A stretch of 64,000 nt of DNA from Acidobacteriota bacterium (GTDB taxonomy: Bacteria; Acidobacteriota; Vicinamibacteria; Vicinamibacterales; JAFNAJ01): contig JAHDVP010000011.1 of NCBI GenBank assembly GCA_023384575.1, positions 18,831-82,830 on the forward strand. Reading direction: 5' to 3'. Of the stretch, positions 1-8,715 are shown piece after piece; position 1 is the stretch's first letter, and each line of letters starts with the position of its first letter. Made by a program: the position numbers and the translations under genes. The notes beneath the pieces were generated by a model that saw only the letters and a program-made list of their open reading frames with translations, searched no databases and was not told the origin of the DNA.

Positions 1-6
1 CCGGCG

Positions 7-1470
7 CTACGACGAGCCGAGCGAGGTCCAGAGGTGCAGCACGGCGTACGCGCGCCACGGACGCCACGCCTCGGCCCGGTCCACGAGCTCCGCGGGTGTC
101 GGCTTTCGACCGACCTGGTTCGACACCGCACGGACGAGACCGGCGTCGCCCGCCGGGAAGGCATCGGGTTCGCCGAGCGCGCGCATGGCGATGTACTGCG
201 CCGTCCAGTCGCCGATGCCGCGCAGCGACCGCAGCAGCTCGATCGTCTCGTCGAGGTCGCGCCCCGCGTCGAGCAGTCGCGGGCACTCGACGAGCGCGGC
301 CGCGAGCGACGCGATCGCCGCGGCCCGCGCGCCCGGCACTCCGAGCCGCGACAGGTCCGCGCGCGCGACCCGCGCCGGACTGGGAAAGACGTGCGTGAGC
401 ACACCAGGGCGTCCGTTCCCGCTCCCGAGAGGCTCGCCGCAGCGCGTCACCAGGCGCCCGGAAAGCGAGACGGCTGCCGGCACGCTGACCTGCTGCCCCA
501 GGATCGCCCGCACCGCCGTCTCGAAGGGATCCCACGCGCCGGGGACCCTCAGCCCTGGCCGTGCGGCCACGAGCGGCGCGAGCAGGGCATCTTCCGACAG
601 GTGTGCCGCAATGGCGCGCGGGTCGGCCGCCAGATCGAAGAGACGACGCACGCGCGCGACGATCGCCGGCAGCGCCGTGAGCTCTGGCAGTTGCACGACG
701 ACGCGCACCGCCTCCTGCGCCTCGGGCCTCACGGCGATCACGCCGTAGCGCCCGCCGATCTCGATGGTGCGGCGATACACGCCTTCGGCGACGTGTTCCA
801 CCCCCGGGATGGCGCGTGCCTCGAGGAAGGCGAGCATCGCGGGCCAGTCGTACGGCGGTCGGTACGCGAGGCGAATCGACACCTCGCCGTCCGGCGACCG
901 CGCCGCCGCGGCGCCGACGCGACGCAGCGCGCCCGGTGCTCTTCCAAACAGATGCTGGAACGTCTCGTTGAACCGCCGGATGCTGCCGAACCCCGACGCC
1001 ATCGCCACGTCGGCCATCGGCAGGCTCGTCTCGTGCAGGAGCTGCTTGGCCAACAGGACGCGCCGCGTCTGCGCGACGGCGACGGGCGAGGCGCCGAGAT
1101 GCTGGCGGAAGAGCCTCCTCAGCTGCCGCTCGCCGACACCCAGACGTGAGGCGAGCGCGTCGACGCCGGCCTCGTCGAGCGCGCCGAGCTCGATGAGCGG
1201 CAGCGCGCGCGCGACGGTGTTCGACGTCCCGCGCCAGGCGGCAAGCTCGGGCGCCGTTTCCGGACGGCATCGGAGACACGGGCGGAACCCGGCCTCCTGC
1301 GCGGCCGCCGCCGACGGAAAAAACGTCATGTTCTCGCGGCGGGGCGTCCGCGCCGGGCAGATCGGACGGCAGTACACCCCCGTCGTCGTCACGCCGACGA
1401 ACACCCGACCGTCGAAGCGGGCGTCGCGCGCCCGGAAGGCCCGGTAGAGAGCACCGTGGTCGAGGGACAC
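7..1470 (-). CDS. alkA: Ada-type methyl acceptor / AraC / AlkA glycosylase fusion
   Basis: A 487-residue alkylation-damage repair protein with three parts. The N-terminus is an Ada zinc-binding domain: Cys34 and Cys38 lie in the GVYCRPIC motif, followed by Cys65 and Cys68. Cys34 corresponds to the Ada cysteine that accepts methyl groups from phosphotriesters. Residues about 90-185 are an AraC-type double helix-turn-helix. From about 198 comes an AlkA N-terminal domain and then a helix-hairpin-helix glycosylase domain (LRSLRGIGDWTAQYI) with a probable catalytic Asp442 in FPAGDAG. The family excises 3-methyladenine and other alkylated bases, and the Ada part can activate transcription once methylated. 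The start is GTG. It diverges from the O6-alkylguanine methyltransferase gene, so one methylated protein could control both; that control is inferred. Confidence 0.93.
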   Translation of the reverse strand: MSLDHGALYRAFRARDARFDGRVFVGVTTTGVYCRPICPARTPRRENMTFFPSAAAAQEAGFRPCLRCRPETAPELAAWRGTSNTVARALPLIELGALDEAGVDALASRLGVGERQLRRLFRQHLGASPVAVAQTRRVLLAKQLLHETSLPMADVAMASGFGSIRRFNETFQHLFGRAPGALRRVGAAAARSPDGEVSIRLAYRPPYDWPAMLAFLEARAIPGVEHVAEGVYRRTIEIGGRYGVIAVRPEAQEAVRVVVQLPELTALPAIVARVRRLFDLAADPRAIAAHLSEDALLAPLVAARPGLRVPGAWDPFETAVRAILGQQVSVPAAVSLSGRLVTRCGEPLGSGNGRPGVLTHVFPSPARVARADLSRLGVPGARAAAIASLAAALVECPRLLDAGRDLDETIELLRSLRGIGDWTAQYIAMRALGEPDAFPAGDAGLVRAVSNQVGRKPTPAELVDRAEAWRPWRAYAVLHLWTSLGSS

Positions 1471-1619
1471 CGTGCCATCGTCGATCGGGCGCGCGGCGCT
1501 GTCTAGCGGTTTTCGGACGTCCAGATCCCGACGATCTCGAGGGCCGAATACCGCCAGCGCGCCGGGGCGTGACCTGTCATGATGAGGGCACCGTCTGCGA
1601 GCCGGCCGAGGTCCAGCCC

Positions 1620-2204
1620 ATGCCCATCGACGAGTTCTTCATCGAGCGCCTCTCGACGCCGCCCGGTACACTGCTCGTCCTCACCGACGACCGCGATTGC
1701 GTGCTGGCCGTCGACTGGGGCGACCACGAAGCACGCATGCACGAGCTGCTCCGACGCCAGCACCACGTCACGACGGCCGCGCTGCGCGAGCGTCCCGATC
1801 GCTCGTCGGCCTCGCGCGCGCTCGAAACCTACTTCGACGGCGATCTCCATGCCATCGACCTCCTGGCGGTCCGCATGGGCGGCACGCCGTTCCAGCAGGG
1901 AGTCTGGACGGCGCTGCGGCAGATTCCCGTCGGCCAGACGCTCAGCTACTCCGCCCTGGCCGGACGGATCGGTCGCCCGGCCGCCGTCAGGGCGGTCGGC
2001 CTCGCCAACGGCGCCAACCCCATCGGCATCGTGGTGCCCTGCCACCGGGTGATCGGGGCAGACGGGTCGCTCGTCGGCTACGGTGGAGGGCTCGAACGCA
2101 AGCGGTGGCTGCTCGAGCACGAAGGCGTCCCGCTCTCCGGCGCGCGCCCGACGGGCACGCGACCGTCGGGGGTCGAGCCGGGCGCGGCGCCGAAGCTCTG
2201 GTAG
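1620..2204 (+). CDS. ogt: methylated-DNA--protein-cysteine S-methyltransferase
   Basis: Suicide repair protein that takes the alkyl group from O6-alkylguanine onto its own cysteine. The active-site motif PCHRV is present (Cys141 from this start), followed by the expected GADGSLVGYGGGLERKRWLL region, and the helix-turn-helix part GQTLSYSALA precedes it. With the ATG at 1620 the product is 194 residues, near family length, and a GAGG sequence sits about 10 nt upstream. A GTG at 1569 would add 17 residues that do not resemble the family. It is divergently arranged with the Ada/AlkA fusion gene 150 bp away, forming a compact adaptive-response pair. Confidence 0.93.
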   Translation: MPIDEFFIERLSTPPGTLLVLTDDRDCVLAVDWGDHEARMHELLRRQHHVTTAALRERPDRSSASRALETYFDGDLHAIDLLAVRMGGTPFQQGVWTALRQIPVGQTLSYSALAGRIGRPAAVRAVGLANGANPIGIVVPCHRVIGADGSLVGYGGGLERKRWLLEHEGVPLSGARPTGTRPSGVEPGAAPKLW

Positions 2205-2236
2205 AGCGGCCTCACGTCGAACCATGCCCGACGGGC

Positions 2237-2242
2237 TATAAT
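2237..2242 (+). promoter_or_regulatory. putative -10 hexamer for the acyl-CoA dehydrogenase operon
   Basis: A perfect TATAAT lies in the 203-bp gap between ogt and the acyl-CoA dehydrogenase gene, about 165 nt before its ATG. No convincing -35 box is visible at the usual spacing, so this is only a candidate promoter. Confidence 0.35.
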
Positions 2243-2407
2243 CGCAAGCGGTCCTCGGAGCGGCTCCACCGCTCCGGCCGCGTTCTCGCAGCCTGCCCCC
2301 AGGGTGCGCGTGCCGCGTGCACGTCCAGCACCCGTCCGACCATCCGGTCTGCCGTCGCCAGCCGCGCACCGCGGTCCCGTCCGCTCTCCGTGAAAGGAGC
2401 CTCTGCC

Positions 2408-4651
2408 ATGGCCCTCGTCCTCCCCCTGAGCCCGCGTCGCCCGCTGCAGGCCCTGCCTCCGGACGAGGCCCGTCAGGTCATGTGGCGCTTCACCGATCGT
2501 GTCGACCTGCAGATGCTCGTCCAGTCGGCACGCGCCGTCGCCCGCGGCCCCGTCGCGCAGTTGGTAGCATCGGGCGGGAGGAACTCTCACGAGTGGACGC
2601 CCGGCAAGGCCGCGCTGCTCGAGGCGTTCGATGCCTCGGGCCTGACGGCGGTGTACCTCGACCCGGCCGACGGCGGCTTCATCGAGGGCCCGAAAAACCT
2701 TGCGCTGGCCCTTGCGGCGTTCGAGCTCGCGTGGGTCGACGCCGGGGCGGCTACCGGCAGCCTGGCGGGGTGCCTCGCGCTCGCGCCGATTCACGAGCGT
2801 GGCACGCCGGCCCAGCGTGACGAGTACATGCGTCGCGCGGCGCCGGTCCATGTCAGCGCAGGCGAGGCGCCGTGGCGGGGAGCGTTCTGCCTCACCGAAC
2901 CCATCCCGTACGTCGGGGTCGAGACGGGCCTGCTCTCGGGCCGGGCGACCATCGAGGCCTGGACCGACGGCGAGGAGCCGCTGCTGCGCATCGACAAGCG
3001 CGGCCGCTTCATCACCAACATGGGCTTCGCCAACTTCGTGACGGCGGCTGTCGACTCCGGCGATGCGCGCATCAAGGGATCGTGCATGGTCGTGATCGAG
3101 CAAGGCGATGCCGGCCTCTACGACCGAGGCACGCCGACGCGCAAGCTCGTGCACCAGCTCTCGTCGACCTCCGATCCGGTCTTCGGCGTCGTCGTTCCCG
3201 CCTCGCGAATCATCGGTGGCTACTCGATCGTCGATGGGGTGATCGTCCCGCGCTACAGTCACGGCGAGATCATCGAAGCAGTCTTCCGCCGGACGCGCGT
3301 CACGGTCGGTGTGATGACGTCGGCCAAGCTGCTCTCGGCAGTCGAGCCGATCCTCCGCTATCACCGCACGCGCTTCAGGGGCGGCGAGCACGTCGCCCCC
3401 GGCTCGCCACGGTACGAGCTCGGGCTCCAGCAGAAGGAAGACGCCCTGCATCGCCTCGTCGACATCTGGGCCACCGGCGAGGCAAGCGCGTCGCTCGGCT
3501 TTGCCGCCGCGCGCGTCTTCGACGAGCTCGATCCGCTCGAGCGTGAGAAGGACCGGACCCTTGCCGAGCGCGGCGTGAAGCCCGGCCGGCCGACGATGAA
3601 GGCACTCGCGGCGGTGACCAGGGAGGCGCTCGAGTACATCGCGCTCGACGCGCTGCCGGCGGCCCAACGCGACGCCGCGCGCTTCGACGCGCTCGGCGCC
3701 GACCCGCTCGTCCGGTTCGTCGTGCTCGACGCGATCGCCAACGTGCTCTGCCCCGCGTGCAAGCTCTGGAACACGGGACACGGCGCGACGATGATGCGCG
3801 AGGCCGTGAGCCTGATGGGTGGTTACGGCATCACCGAGGACTGCCCGGGGTTCCTCGGCTACAAGTGGATGGACGCCCAGCTCGAGGCGACCTACGAGGG
3901 CCCGGAGGCGGTTCAGCGCCGGCAACTGTCGCTGACGATGACCAACGAGGTGTTTCTCGGGCAGTTCCGTCAGTGGATCGCCGAGATGCGCCGCATCGCC
4001 AACCGCCGGCCCGGCACTGGCGCGTGCACGCTCGCGACCGCCATGGAGCTGTGGATCTGGACCCTCGCGCACCTGCAGCAGGCCAGCGATGCCCAGGGGC
4101 ACTCGCTCTTCCACAGCAATCGGCAGGGCGTCACCTTCCCGCTCGCCGACGCGTTGTGCTGGCTGCTCGCCGCGCGGTGCCAGATCCTCGATGCCATCGC
4201 GCTCGAGGAGCAGGGCGACCAGCAGCCGACGCTCGCCGACGCCTTACCCGGCCTCGCCGCCTTCATGGCGGATCTCTGTCACGTGCAGTCTGCCAGGGCC
4301 GCAGGCGAGGTCGGGCGAATCTGCGCCGAGCTCGTGCACGGCTACGCACGACACCCCGCGTGGGATGCCGAAGGCGTCGCGAGTTGCTGTTCCGGCGACG
4401 AGGCCGACGCGTGCGAGGCCCTGATTCCGGGGTTCGGCAGCGGGGTCCGCGCCTACTCTGACGTCGTCGAAGTCGATGGTTCGCACGCGTCGAAGGCCGG
4501 TCCCTGCGTGCGGCGGCCGGGGCTCCAGCCGTTCATGGCCCTGCGCACGCGCCTCGACGGGTGTCTCACGGGCTGTCGGCTGGCGAAGGATCGCGCGGCC
4601 GATGCGCTCACCGAGGTCATGATCCCCGAAGCGCTCGACTACCCGAGGTAG
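2408..4651 (+). CDS. long-form acyl-CoA dehydrogenase family protein
   Basis: A 747-residue flavoprotein of the acyl-CoA dehydrogenase superfamily, which oxidises acyl-CoA thioesters to enoyl-CoA and hands electrons to ETF. Visible are the middle beta domain (AFCLTEPIPYVGVETG, then GRFITNMGFANFVT in place of the usual kitN/W segment) and the C-terminal helical signature LMGGYGITEDCPGFLGYKW followed by ATYEGPEAVQRRQLS. About 190 further residues follow, making it much longer than classical enzymes of roughly 380-400 residues. The ATG at 2408 has AAAGGAG upstream; reading further upstream gives only compositional noise. Next downstream, with a 4-nt gap, is an ETF-quinone oxidoreductase and then both ETF subunits, so the operon encodes a whole route from substrate to the quinone pool. 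The substrate cannot be read from the sequence. Confidence 0.88.
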   Translation: MALVLPLSPRRPLQALPPDEARQVMWRFTDRVDLQMLVQSARAVARGPVAQLVASGGRNSHEWTPGKAALLEAFDASGLTAVYLDPADGGFIEGPKNLALALAAFELAWVDAGAATGSLAGCLALAPIHERGTPAQRDEYMRRAAPVHVSAGEAPWRGAFCLTEPIPYVGVETGLLSGRATIEAWTDGEEPLLRIDKRGRFITNMGFANFVTAAVDSGDARIKGSCMVVIEQGDAGLYDRGTPTRKLVHQLSSTSDPVFGVVVPASRIIGGYSIVDGVIVPRYSHGEIIEAVFRRTRVTVGVMTSAKLLSAVEPILRYHRTRFRGGEHVAPGSPRYELGLQQKEDALHRLVDIWATGEASASLGFAAARVFDELDPLEREKDRTLAERGVKPGRPTMKALAAVTREALEYIALDALPAAQRDAARFDALGADPLVRFVVLDAIANVLCPACKLWNTGHGATMMREAVSLMGGYGITEDCPGFLGYKWMDAQLEATYEGPEAVQRRQLSLTMTNEVFLGQFRQWIAEMRRIANRRPGTGACTLATAMELWIWTLAHLQQASDAQGHSLFHSNRQGVTFPLADALCWLLAARCQILDAIALEEQGDQQPTLADALPGLAAFMADLCHVQSARAAGEVGRICAELVHGYARHPAWDAEGVASCCSGDEADACEALIPGFGSGVRAYSDVVEVDGSHASKAGPCVRRPGLQPFMALRTRLDGCLTGCRLAKDRAADALTEVMIPEALDYPR

Positions 4652-4655
4652 ATCG

Positions 4656-6521
4656 ATGACGCCGCCGCACCCGCAGGCTTCTCCGGCCGACCGGCCGGCC
4701 ATGGACGTCGACATCGTCTGCGTCGGGTTCGGACCGGCGATGGGCGGCTTCCTCACGACGTTGTCGAGACGAGTCGTCGACGACGAGGGTCGGCCGCGCG
4801 TCGAGAGCCGCGTGGCACCAGGGCTTCCTCCCCAGGTCGTGTGCTTCGAACGCGCCGACGATCTCGGGGTGGGTGTCTCGGGTGTCGTCACGCGGGCGCG
4901 AGGCCTCCGCGCGTCGTTTCCCGATCTCGACCCCTCGACGATTCCGCTTGCCACCGAGGTCGTCTCCGAGTCGATCGTCTACCTGCTCGATCCCACCGGC
5001 GCCAGTCGCCGCTCGCGCGGCCTGCGCGCCGCCGACAGGGCGCTCGGTCTCGCGGCGGGGCTCGTCGGCGTGCGGGACCACGCGTGGAAGCTGCCGTTTG
5101 TTCCGTCGTTCCTGAAGAAGGAACCGGGCTGGGTGCTCTCGATCGGCCAGTTCAACCAGTGGGTCGCGTCGCAGGTGATGGCGACCGGCACCGTGCAGAT
5201 CTGGCCGGGTTCCCCCGTCGCCGAACCCCTCGTCGATGCCCGTCGAGTGACAGGCGTGCGCCTGGTCGACCAGGGGACCGACCGCACGGGGCAGCCTGCC
5301 GCAGGGTACGTGCCCGGGATGGACGTCCGTGCCGCGCTCACCGTGGTGGGCGACGGCCCGGTGGGCGCCGTGGGTCGCGCACTCGACGATGGCTTCGGAC
5401 TGCCGGACGGTCATCACCACCACGAGTGGGCGATCGGCATGAAGGTGCTGGTGGAGCTGCGAGACGACGCGCGGCACGAGCCGGGCACGGTGCTGCACAC
5501 GATCGGGTACCCGGAACCGGAGATCTTCGGGTTTCTTTACGTCTGTGCGCCGGGCCTCGCGTCGGCTGGCATCTTCGTGCCGTCGTGGTTCGGCAGCCCC
5601 GTCCGCACCGCCTACCGGTACCTTCAGCACTGGATGCTCCACCCGTACCTGTGGCGGATTTTCGAGGGCGGCACCCTGCGTTCCTGGGGAGCCAAGTCCC
5701 TGCAGGAATCGGGTCGACGCGGCGAGCCCTACCTGGCAGGCGACGGCTACGCGCGAATCGGAGAGGGCTCGGGCAGCACCAACGTGCTGACAGGATCTGG
5801 CGTGGACGAAGCTTGGACGACGGGTGTGCTGCTCGCCGAGGCGGTCGCCGAACTGCTCGAGGCAGGTGAACCCTTCACGGCCGACACGCTCGAGCGCACG
5901 TACGTCGCACGACGCCGCGCGAGCTGGGTGGAGCACGAGGGCCGCGTCGCGGAGCGCGCACGCGACGGGTTCCACAAGGGGGTCGTCCGCGGCCTCGTCG
6001 GGATGGCGCTCGCCGGCCTGACGGGTGGCCGGCTCGCCTGGCCGGGCGACGCCCGCCCCCCTCATGCCCGTGTCGAGCCGTTCGAGCGGTTCTTCGCCGG
6101 GCGCGTCTCCGCCAGCGAGATCGATCGGCTGAAAGCCGAAGCCGCGGCGGCCGGAACGTCACTGCACGACGCGGTCATGGATCGCCTGGGATGGCCGCCG
6201 ATTCCCTACGACGGGCGGCTGCTCGTGACGCAGCAGGATGCGCTGCTGCTCGGCGGCAAGGTCCAGGCGCCGCCCGGCTACGCCGACCACGTCGTCGTCC
6301 GCGACCCGGTGGTCTGCCAGCACTGCGGCGCCAGGGTGTGCATCGAAGCCTGTTCCGGCGAAGCGCTGACCCCAGGTGAGAACGGCGCGCCGGCGTTCGA
6401 CCGCGACAAGTGCGTGCACTGCGGCGCGTGCGTCTGGAACTGTACGCAGGCAGTGGCCGGCGATCGCACGAACATCGACTTCCGCGCCGGCCCCGGGGGG
6501 TTGCATTCGGGGGAGAACTAG
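4656..6521 (+). CDS. ETF-quinone oxidoreductase-like flavoprotein with ferredoxin tail
   Basis: A 621-residue FAD protein of the FixC/ETF-QO group, expected to move electrons from ETF to membrane quinone. An FAD-binding GFGPAMGG loop lies near the N-terminus and GEGSGSTNVLTGSGVDEAWTTG forms the second FAD segment. The C-terminus carries two cysteine runs: Cys554, 557, 562, 566 and Cys586, 589, 592, 596. Eight cysteines suggest two [4Fe-4S] clusters, whereas the classical mitochondrial-type enzyme has one. The last residues contain NIDFRAGPGG, comparable to the usual ETF-QO tail. It starts 4 nt after the acyl-CoA dehydrogenase stop; an alternative start is the Met 16 residues in. About 300 bp of repeat DNA separates it from the ETF genes. 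Confidence 0.88.
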   Translation: MTPPHPQASPADRPAMDVDIVCVGFGPAMGGFLTTLSRRVVDDEGRPRVESRVAPGLPPQVVCFERADDLGVGVSGVVTRARGLRASFPDLDPSTIPLATEVVSESIVYLLDPTGASRRSRGLRAADRALGLAAGLVGVRDHAWKLPFVPSFLKKEPGWVLSIGQFNQWVASQVMATGTVQIWPGSPVAEPLVDARRVTGVRLVDQGTDRTGQPAAGYVPGMDVRAALTVVGDGPVGAVGRALDDGFGLPDGHHHHEWAIGMKVLVELRDDARHEPGTVLHTIGYPEPEIFGFLYVCAPGLASAGIFVPSWFGSPVRTAYRYLQHWMLHPYLWRIFEGGTLRSWGAKSLQESGRRGEPYLAGDGYARIGEGSGSTNVLTGSGVDEAWTTGVLLAEAVAELLEAGEPFTADTLERTYVARRRASWVEHEGRVAERARDGFHKGVVRGLVGMALAGLTGGRLAWPGDARPPHARVEPFERFFAGRVSASEIDRLKAEAAAAGTSLHDAVMDRLGWPPIPYDGRLLVTQQDALLLGGKVQAPPGYADHVVVRDPVVCQHCGARVCIEACSGEALTPGENGAPAFDRDKCVHCGACVWNCTQAVAGDRTNIDFRAGPGGLHSGEN

Positions 6522-6540
6522 CCATGGTGCGTCAGAACGG

Positions 6541-6794
6541 CTGGCGCCTGGCGACCGGCGGCTGGCGGCCCCACAAGGCTCTCCGCGACGCGCCACGCTG
6601 GTGGCAAGACGTCACCAGACGTGAGATGAAGGGATCGGGGGCGTTGGCGCGGAACGCCTTGCAGGCCGCGAGTCTGAAGCCGGCAGCCTGCAGCCGGATT
6701 GTCGGATTGGGGCGAGGGTTGGAAGTGAGCCGAACGCCAACGGTCCAATCGCTGATTCCTCCTATCAGGCCGCCAGCCGCCAGCCGGCAGCCAG
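6541..6794. repeat. intergenic mosaic repeat, copy 1 (inside ETF operon)
   Basis: The whole 304-bp gap between the ETF-QO and ETF-beta genes lacks a credible gene. It holds a CTGGCG/GGCTGGCGG-rich arm at 6541-6570 and its approximate inverse at 6768-6794, a block at 6680-6697 (ccggcagcctgcagccgg) and GTCGGATTGGGGCGAG at 6701-6716. The last block recurs almost exactly at 13895-13910 and in degenerate form near 41687. The arms could pair into a large hairpin in the mRNA between the two genes. Confidence 0.7.
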
Positions 6795-6825
6795 ACTGTC
6801 ACATTGGGGTACGCAGGAGAGCTTC

Positions 6826-7632
6826 ATGACTGGATACCACATCGTCGTCTGCGCGGGCATCGTGCCCGACCCGCTTCAGACGCTCGAGCCGCTACCGGAT
6901 CCCGCGAAGCCGGCGCTCAAGAACGAGGCGATGCTGCCGGCGGTGCTCGACCCGTGGGGCGCGCACGCGCTGTACGAGGCGGCTGCGCTCGCCCGCGAGG
7001 CGGCCGGCACGAAGGTGTGGCTGGCAAGCGTGGCGCCGAGGGCGCGCCTGCAGCAGGTCATGATGAGCGTGGCGCAGAAGGCGCCGTGCGAGCTGCTGCC
7101 GATCGACGGACCCGCCGGCGGCTTCACCGACGCGTTCGACGTGGCCGCGGCGCTCGCCGCCTCGATCCAGGCGGTGACGGGCCTCGACCGCTCACGCCTG
7201 CTGGTCTTCGGCGGATGGGAATCGGCCTCGCGCTGCGGCGGCACGACGCTCCAGATGGTCGGGGAGCGGCTGGGCATCGTCGACCAGTTCCTGGGCGTCG
7301 ATCGACTCACCGTGATCGACGACGGGCGCCTCGAGATCCTCGAGCGCGTCGAGGGCGCGCGACACCAGGTCTCCATCTGTGAAGGCCCGCCGCTCGTGGT
7401 CGGCTGGGCGACGGGCAGTCGCCCGGAGCCGCCCAACAGTCCACAGGTCGGCATGGCCAACATGCGTCAGATGATGCCGGCGCTTCAGCGTGCGGCCCCG
7501 TTTCCGCCCGGTGGCGGCGATCTCACCTTCAGCCGTGTGGCGCTGCCAGGCCAGCGACGGCAGACGGTCGTGGTCAAGGACGTGTCCACCGATGCCATCG
7601 CGCTCGACATCGTCGAGTGGATCCAGGGGTGA
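6826..7632 (+). CDS. etfB: electron transfer flavoprotein beta subunit
   Basis: A 268-residue ETF beta subunit that pairs with the alpha subunit encoded 4 nt downstream. It has the family's N-terminal strand (HIVVCAGIVPDP), the NEAMLPAVLDPWGAHALYEAAAL segment matching the conserved NPfD..Ale.A region, and FGGWESASRCGGTTLQMVGERLG corresponding to the domain that contacts AMP in other ETFs. The sequence is clearly divergent from textbook ETF beta. GGAGAG lies 6 nt before the ATG. Its role is to accept electrons from the operon's acyl-CoA dehydrogenase and pass them to the ETF-QO. Confidence 0.88.
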   Translation: MTGYHIVVCAGIVPDPLQTLEPLPDPAKPALKNEAMLPAVLDPWGAHALYEAAALAREAAGTKVWLASVAPRARLQQVMMSVAQKAPCELLPIDGPAGGFTDAFDVAAALAASIQAVTGLDRSRLLVFGGWESASRCGGTTLQMVGERLGIVDQFLGVDRLTVIDDGRLEILERVEGARHQVSICEGPPLVVGWATGSRPEPPNSPQVGMANMRQMMPALQRAAPFPPGGGDLTFSRVALPGQRRQTVVVKDVSTDAIALDIVEWIQG

Positions 7633-7636
7633 GGCG

Positions 7637-8680
7637 ATGAACGAGACGATGCTCTTGCTGGCGTTCACGGAACCGGACGGCACGCTCGCGCGGCCGGCGC
7701 TCGAAGCCCTCGGCACGGCGACGTCCGCCAGCCAGGCTGCTGGCGCGCCACTGGCGATCGGGCTCATCGGCGCCGTGGTCGACCCCGCGGCCTCCCAGAT
7801 CGGCGCAGCGGGCGCGCGGCTGTTCGCCGTGACCGGCGAGGCGTTCGCGGTGTCGCGATACGCCACCGACGCGCTGGCGGCGGAGGCCCTCGCGCGCGCG
7901 ACCGAGGCCACGCTGATCGTGTCGGCTGGCACGTCGCGTGCCGCGCGCTGCCTGCCGGGCGTCGCCCAGCGACTCGGTGGCCGAGCCGACACGCACGTCA
8001 CCCACATGGCGGCGACGGACGGCCGCGTCAGCGTGGACCGCTGGTACTACCGCCAGCGCATCGACACCACGGCCACCCGAACCGCGCGGCCGTGGATCGT
8101 GCTCGTCGAGCCCGGGTGTACCGTGCCGTGGTCCAGTGAGCCGGCTTCCCCTCCCGCTGTCCACCACCTGGCTCTCGACGTGCCTGTCGAGGCCCTGCGC
8201 ACGCGCGTGGTCGGCGTACAAGCGCCGCCGGCAGACCAGCAGACGGTGAGGCCGGATGCCGATCTGCTCTTCGTCGCTGGGGCAGGCTGGACGAAGACGC
8301 AGCGCGATGGCCAGGTGCACGCCCGTGAGGCGGAAGCGCTGATTCTCGGGTTCCTTCAGCGCAGCCAGGCCTCGCTCGGCGGCAGCAAGTCGCTCGTCGA
8401 CATGGGAGGCGACGGTCAGCCGGTGCTGCCGTTCATGAATCACCTGAACCAGGTGGGCCAGACCGGTTCCACCCCACGACACCGCAAGGGCCTGGCGACC
8501 TGCTGTCACGGCGAGGAACCGCACGTCGTCGGGTGGCGGTTCATCACCGAACGACGCGCGGTCAACCTCAACCCGAACTGCGGCTGGGCTCAAGGCAAGG
8601 CCGATGTGCTCTACGTGGCCGATGCCTTCGAGGTCATGGCGAAGGTCAACGCGCTGCTCGACGCGCGCGCATCGGGCTGA
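7637..8680 (+). CDS. etfA: electron transfer flavoprotein alpha subunit
   Basis: A 347-residue ETF alpha subunit. The C-terminal FAD domain is recognisable from LGGSKSLVDMGGDG (standard VGaSRaavDaG), NQVGQTGS and a closing KADVLYVADAFEVMAKVNALL. The segment usually reading ApeLYIAvGISGAiQH is replaced here by a cysteine- and histidine-rich stretch (GLATCCHGEEPHVVGW), and the NkDp..pIf region by AVNLNPNCGW. It therefore belongs to a divergent ETF clade. The ATG follows the etfB stop by 4 nt. Together with the upstream genes it completes a dehydrogenase-to-quinone chain. Confidence 0.85.
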   Translation: MNETMLLLAFTEPDGTLARPALEALGTATSASQAAGAPLAIGLIGAVVDPAASQIGAAGARLFAVTGEAFAVSRYATDALAAEALARATEATLIVSAGTSRAARCLPGVAQRLGGRADTHVTHMAATDGRVSVDRWYYRQRIDTTATRTARPWIVLVEPGCTVPWSSEPASPPAVHHLALDVPVEALRTRVVGVQAPPADQQTVRPDADLLFVAGAGWTKTQRDGQVHAREAEALILGFLQRSQASLGGSKSLVDMGGDGQPVLPFMNHLNQVGQTGSTPRHRKGLATCCHGEEPHVVGWRFITERRAVNLNPNCGWAQGKADVLYVADAFEVMAKVNALLDARASG

Positions 8681-8715
8681 CGACACCCCGATCGCCCGGC
8701 GATACGGCGCCCGGG

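Noticed and set aside
2078-4114. Long open frame on the minus strand across the acyl-CoA dehydrogenase gene
   Set aside because: It is antisense to a well-supported gene, rich in Arg/Ala/Gly with no domain, and is the expected by-product of very high GC in the third codon position.
6518-6802. 94-codon minus-strand frame in the ETF operon gap
   Set aside because: It is composed of the CAGCC/GGCTG repeat and is antisense to the operon mRNA; treated as repeat.
8681-8715. Stem gcccgg/ccgggc between etfA and the M14 gene as a terminator
   Set aside because: Only six pairs with a large loop and no T-run; GC-rich sequence forms such pairs by chance.
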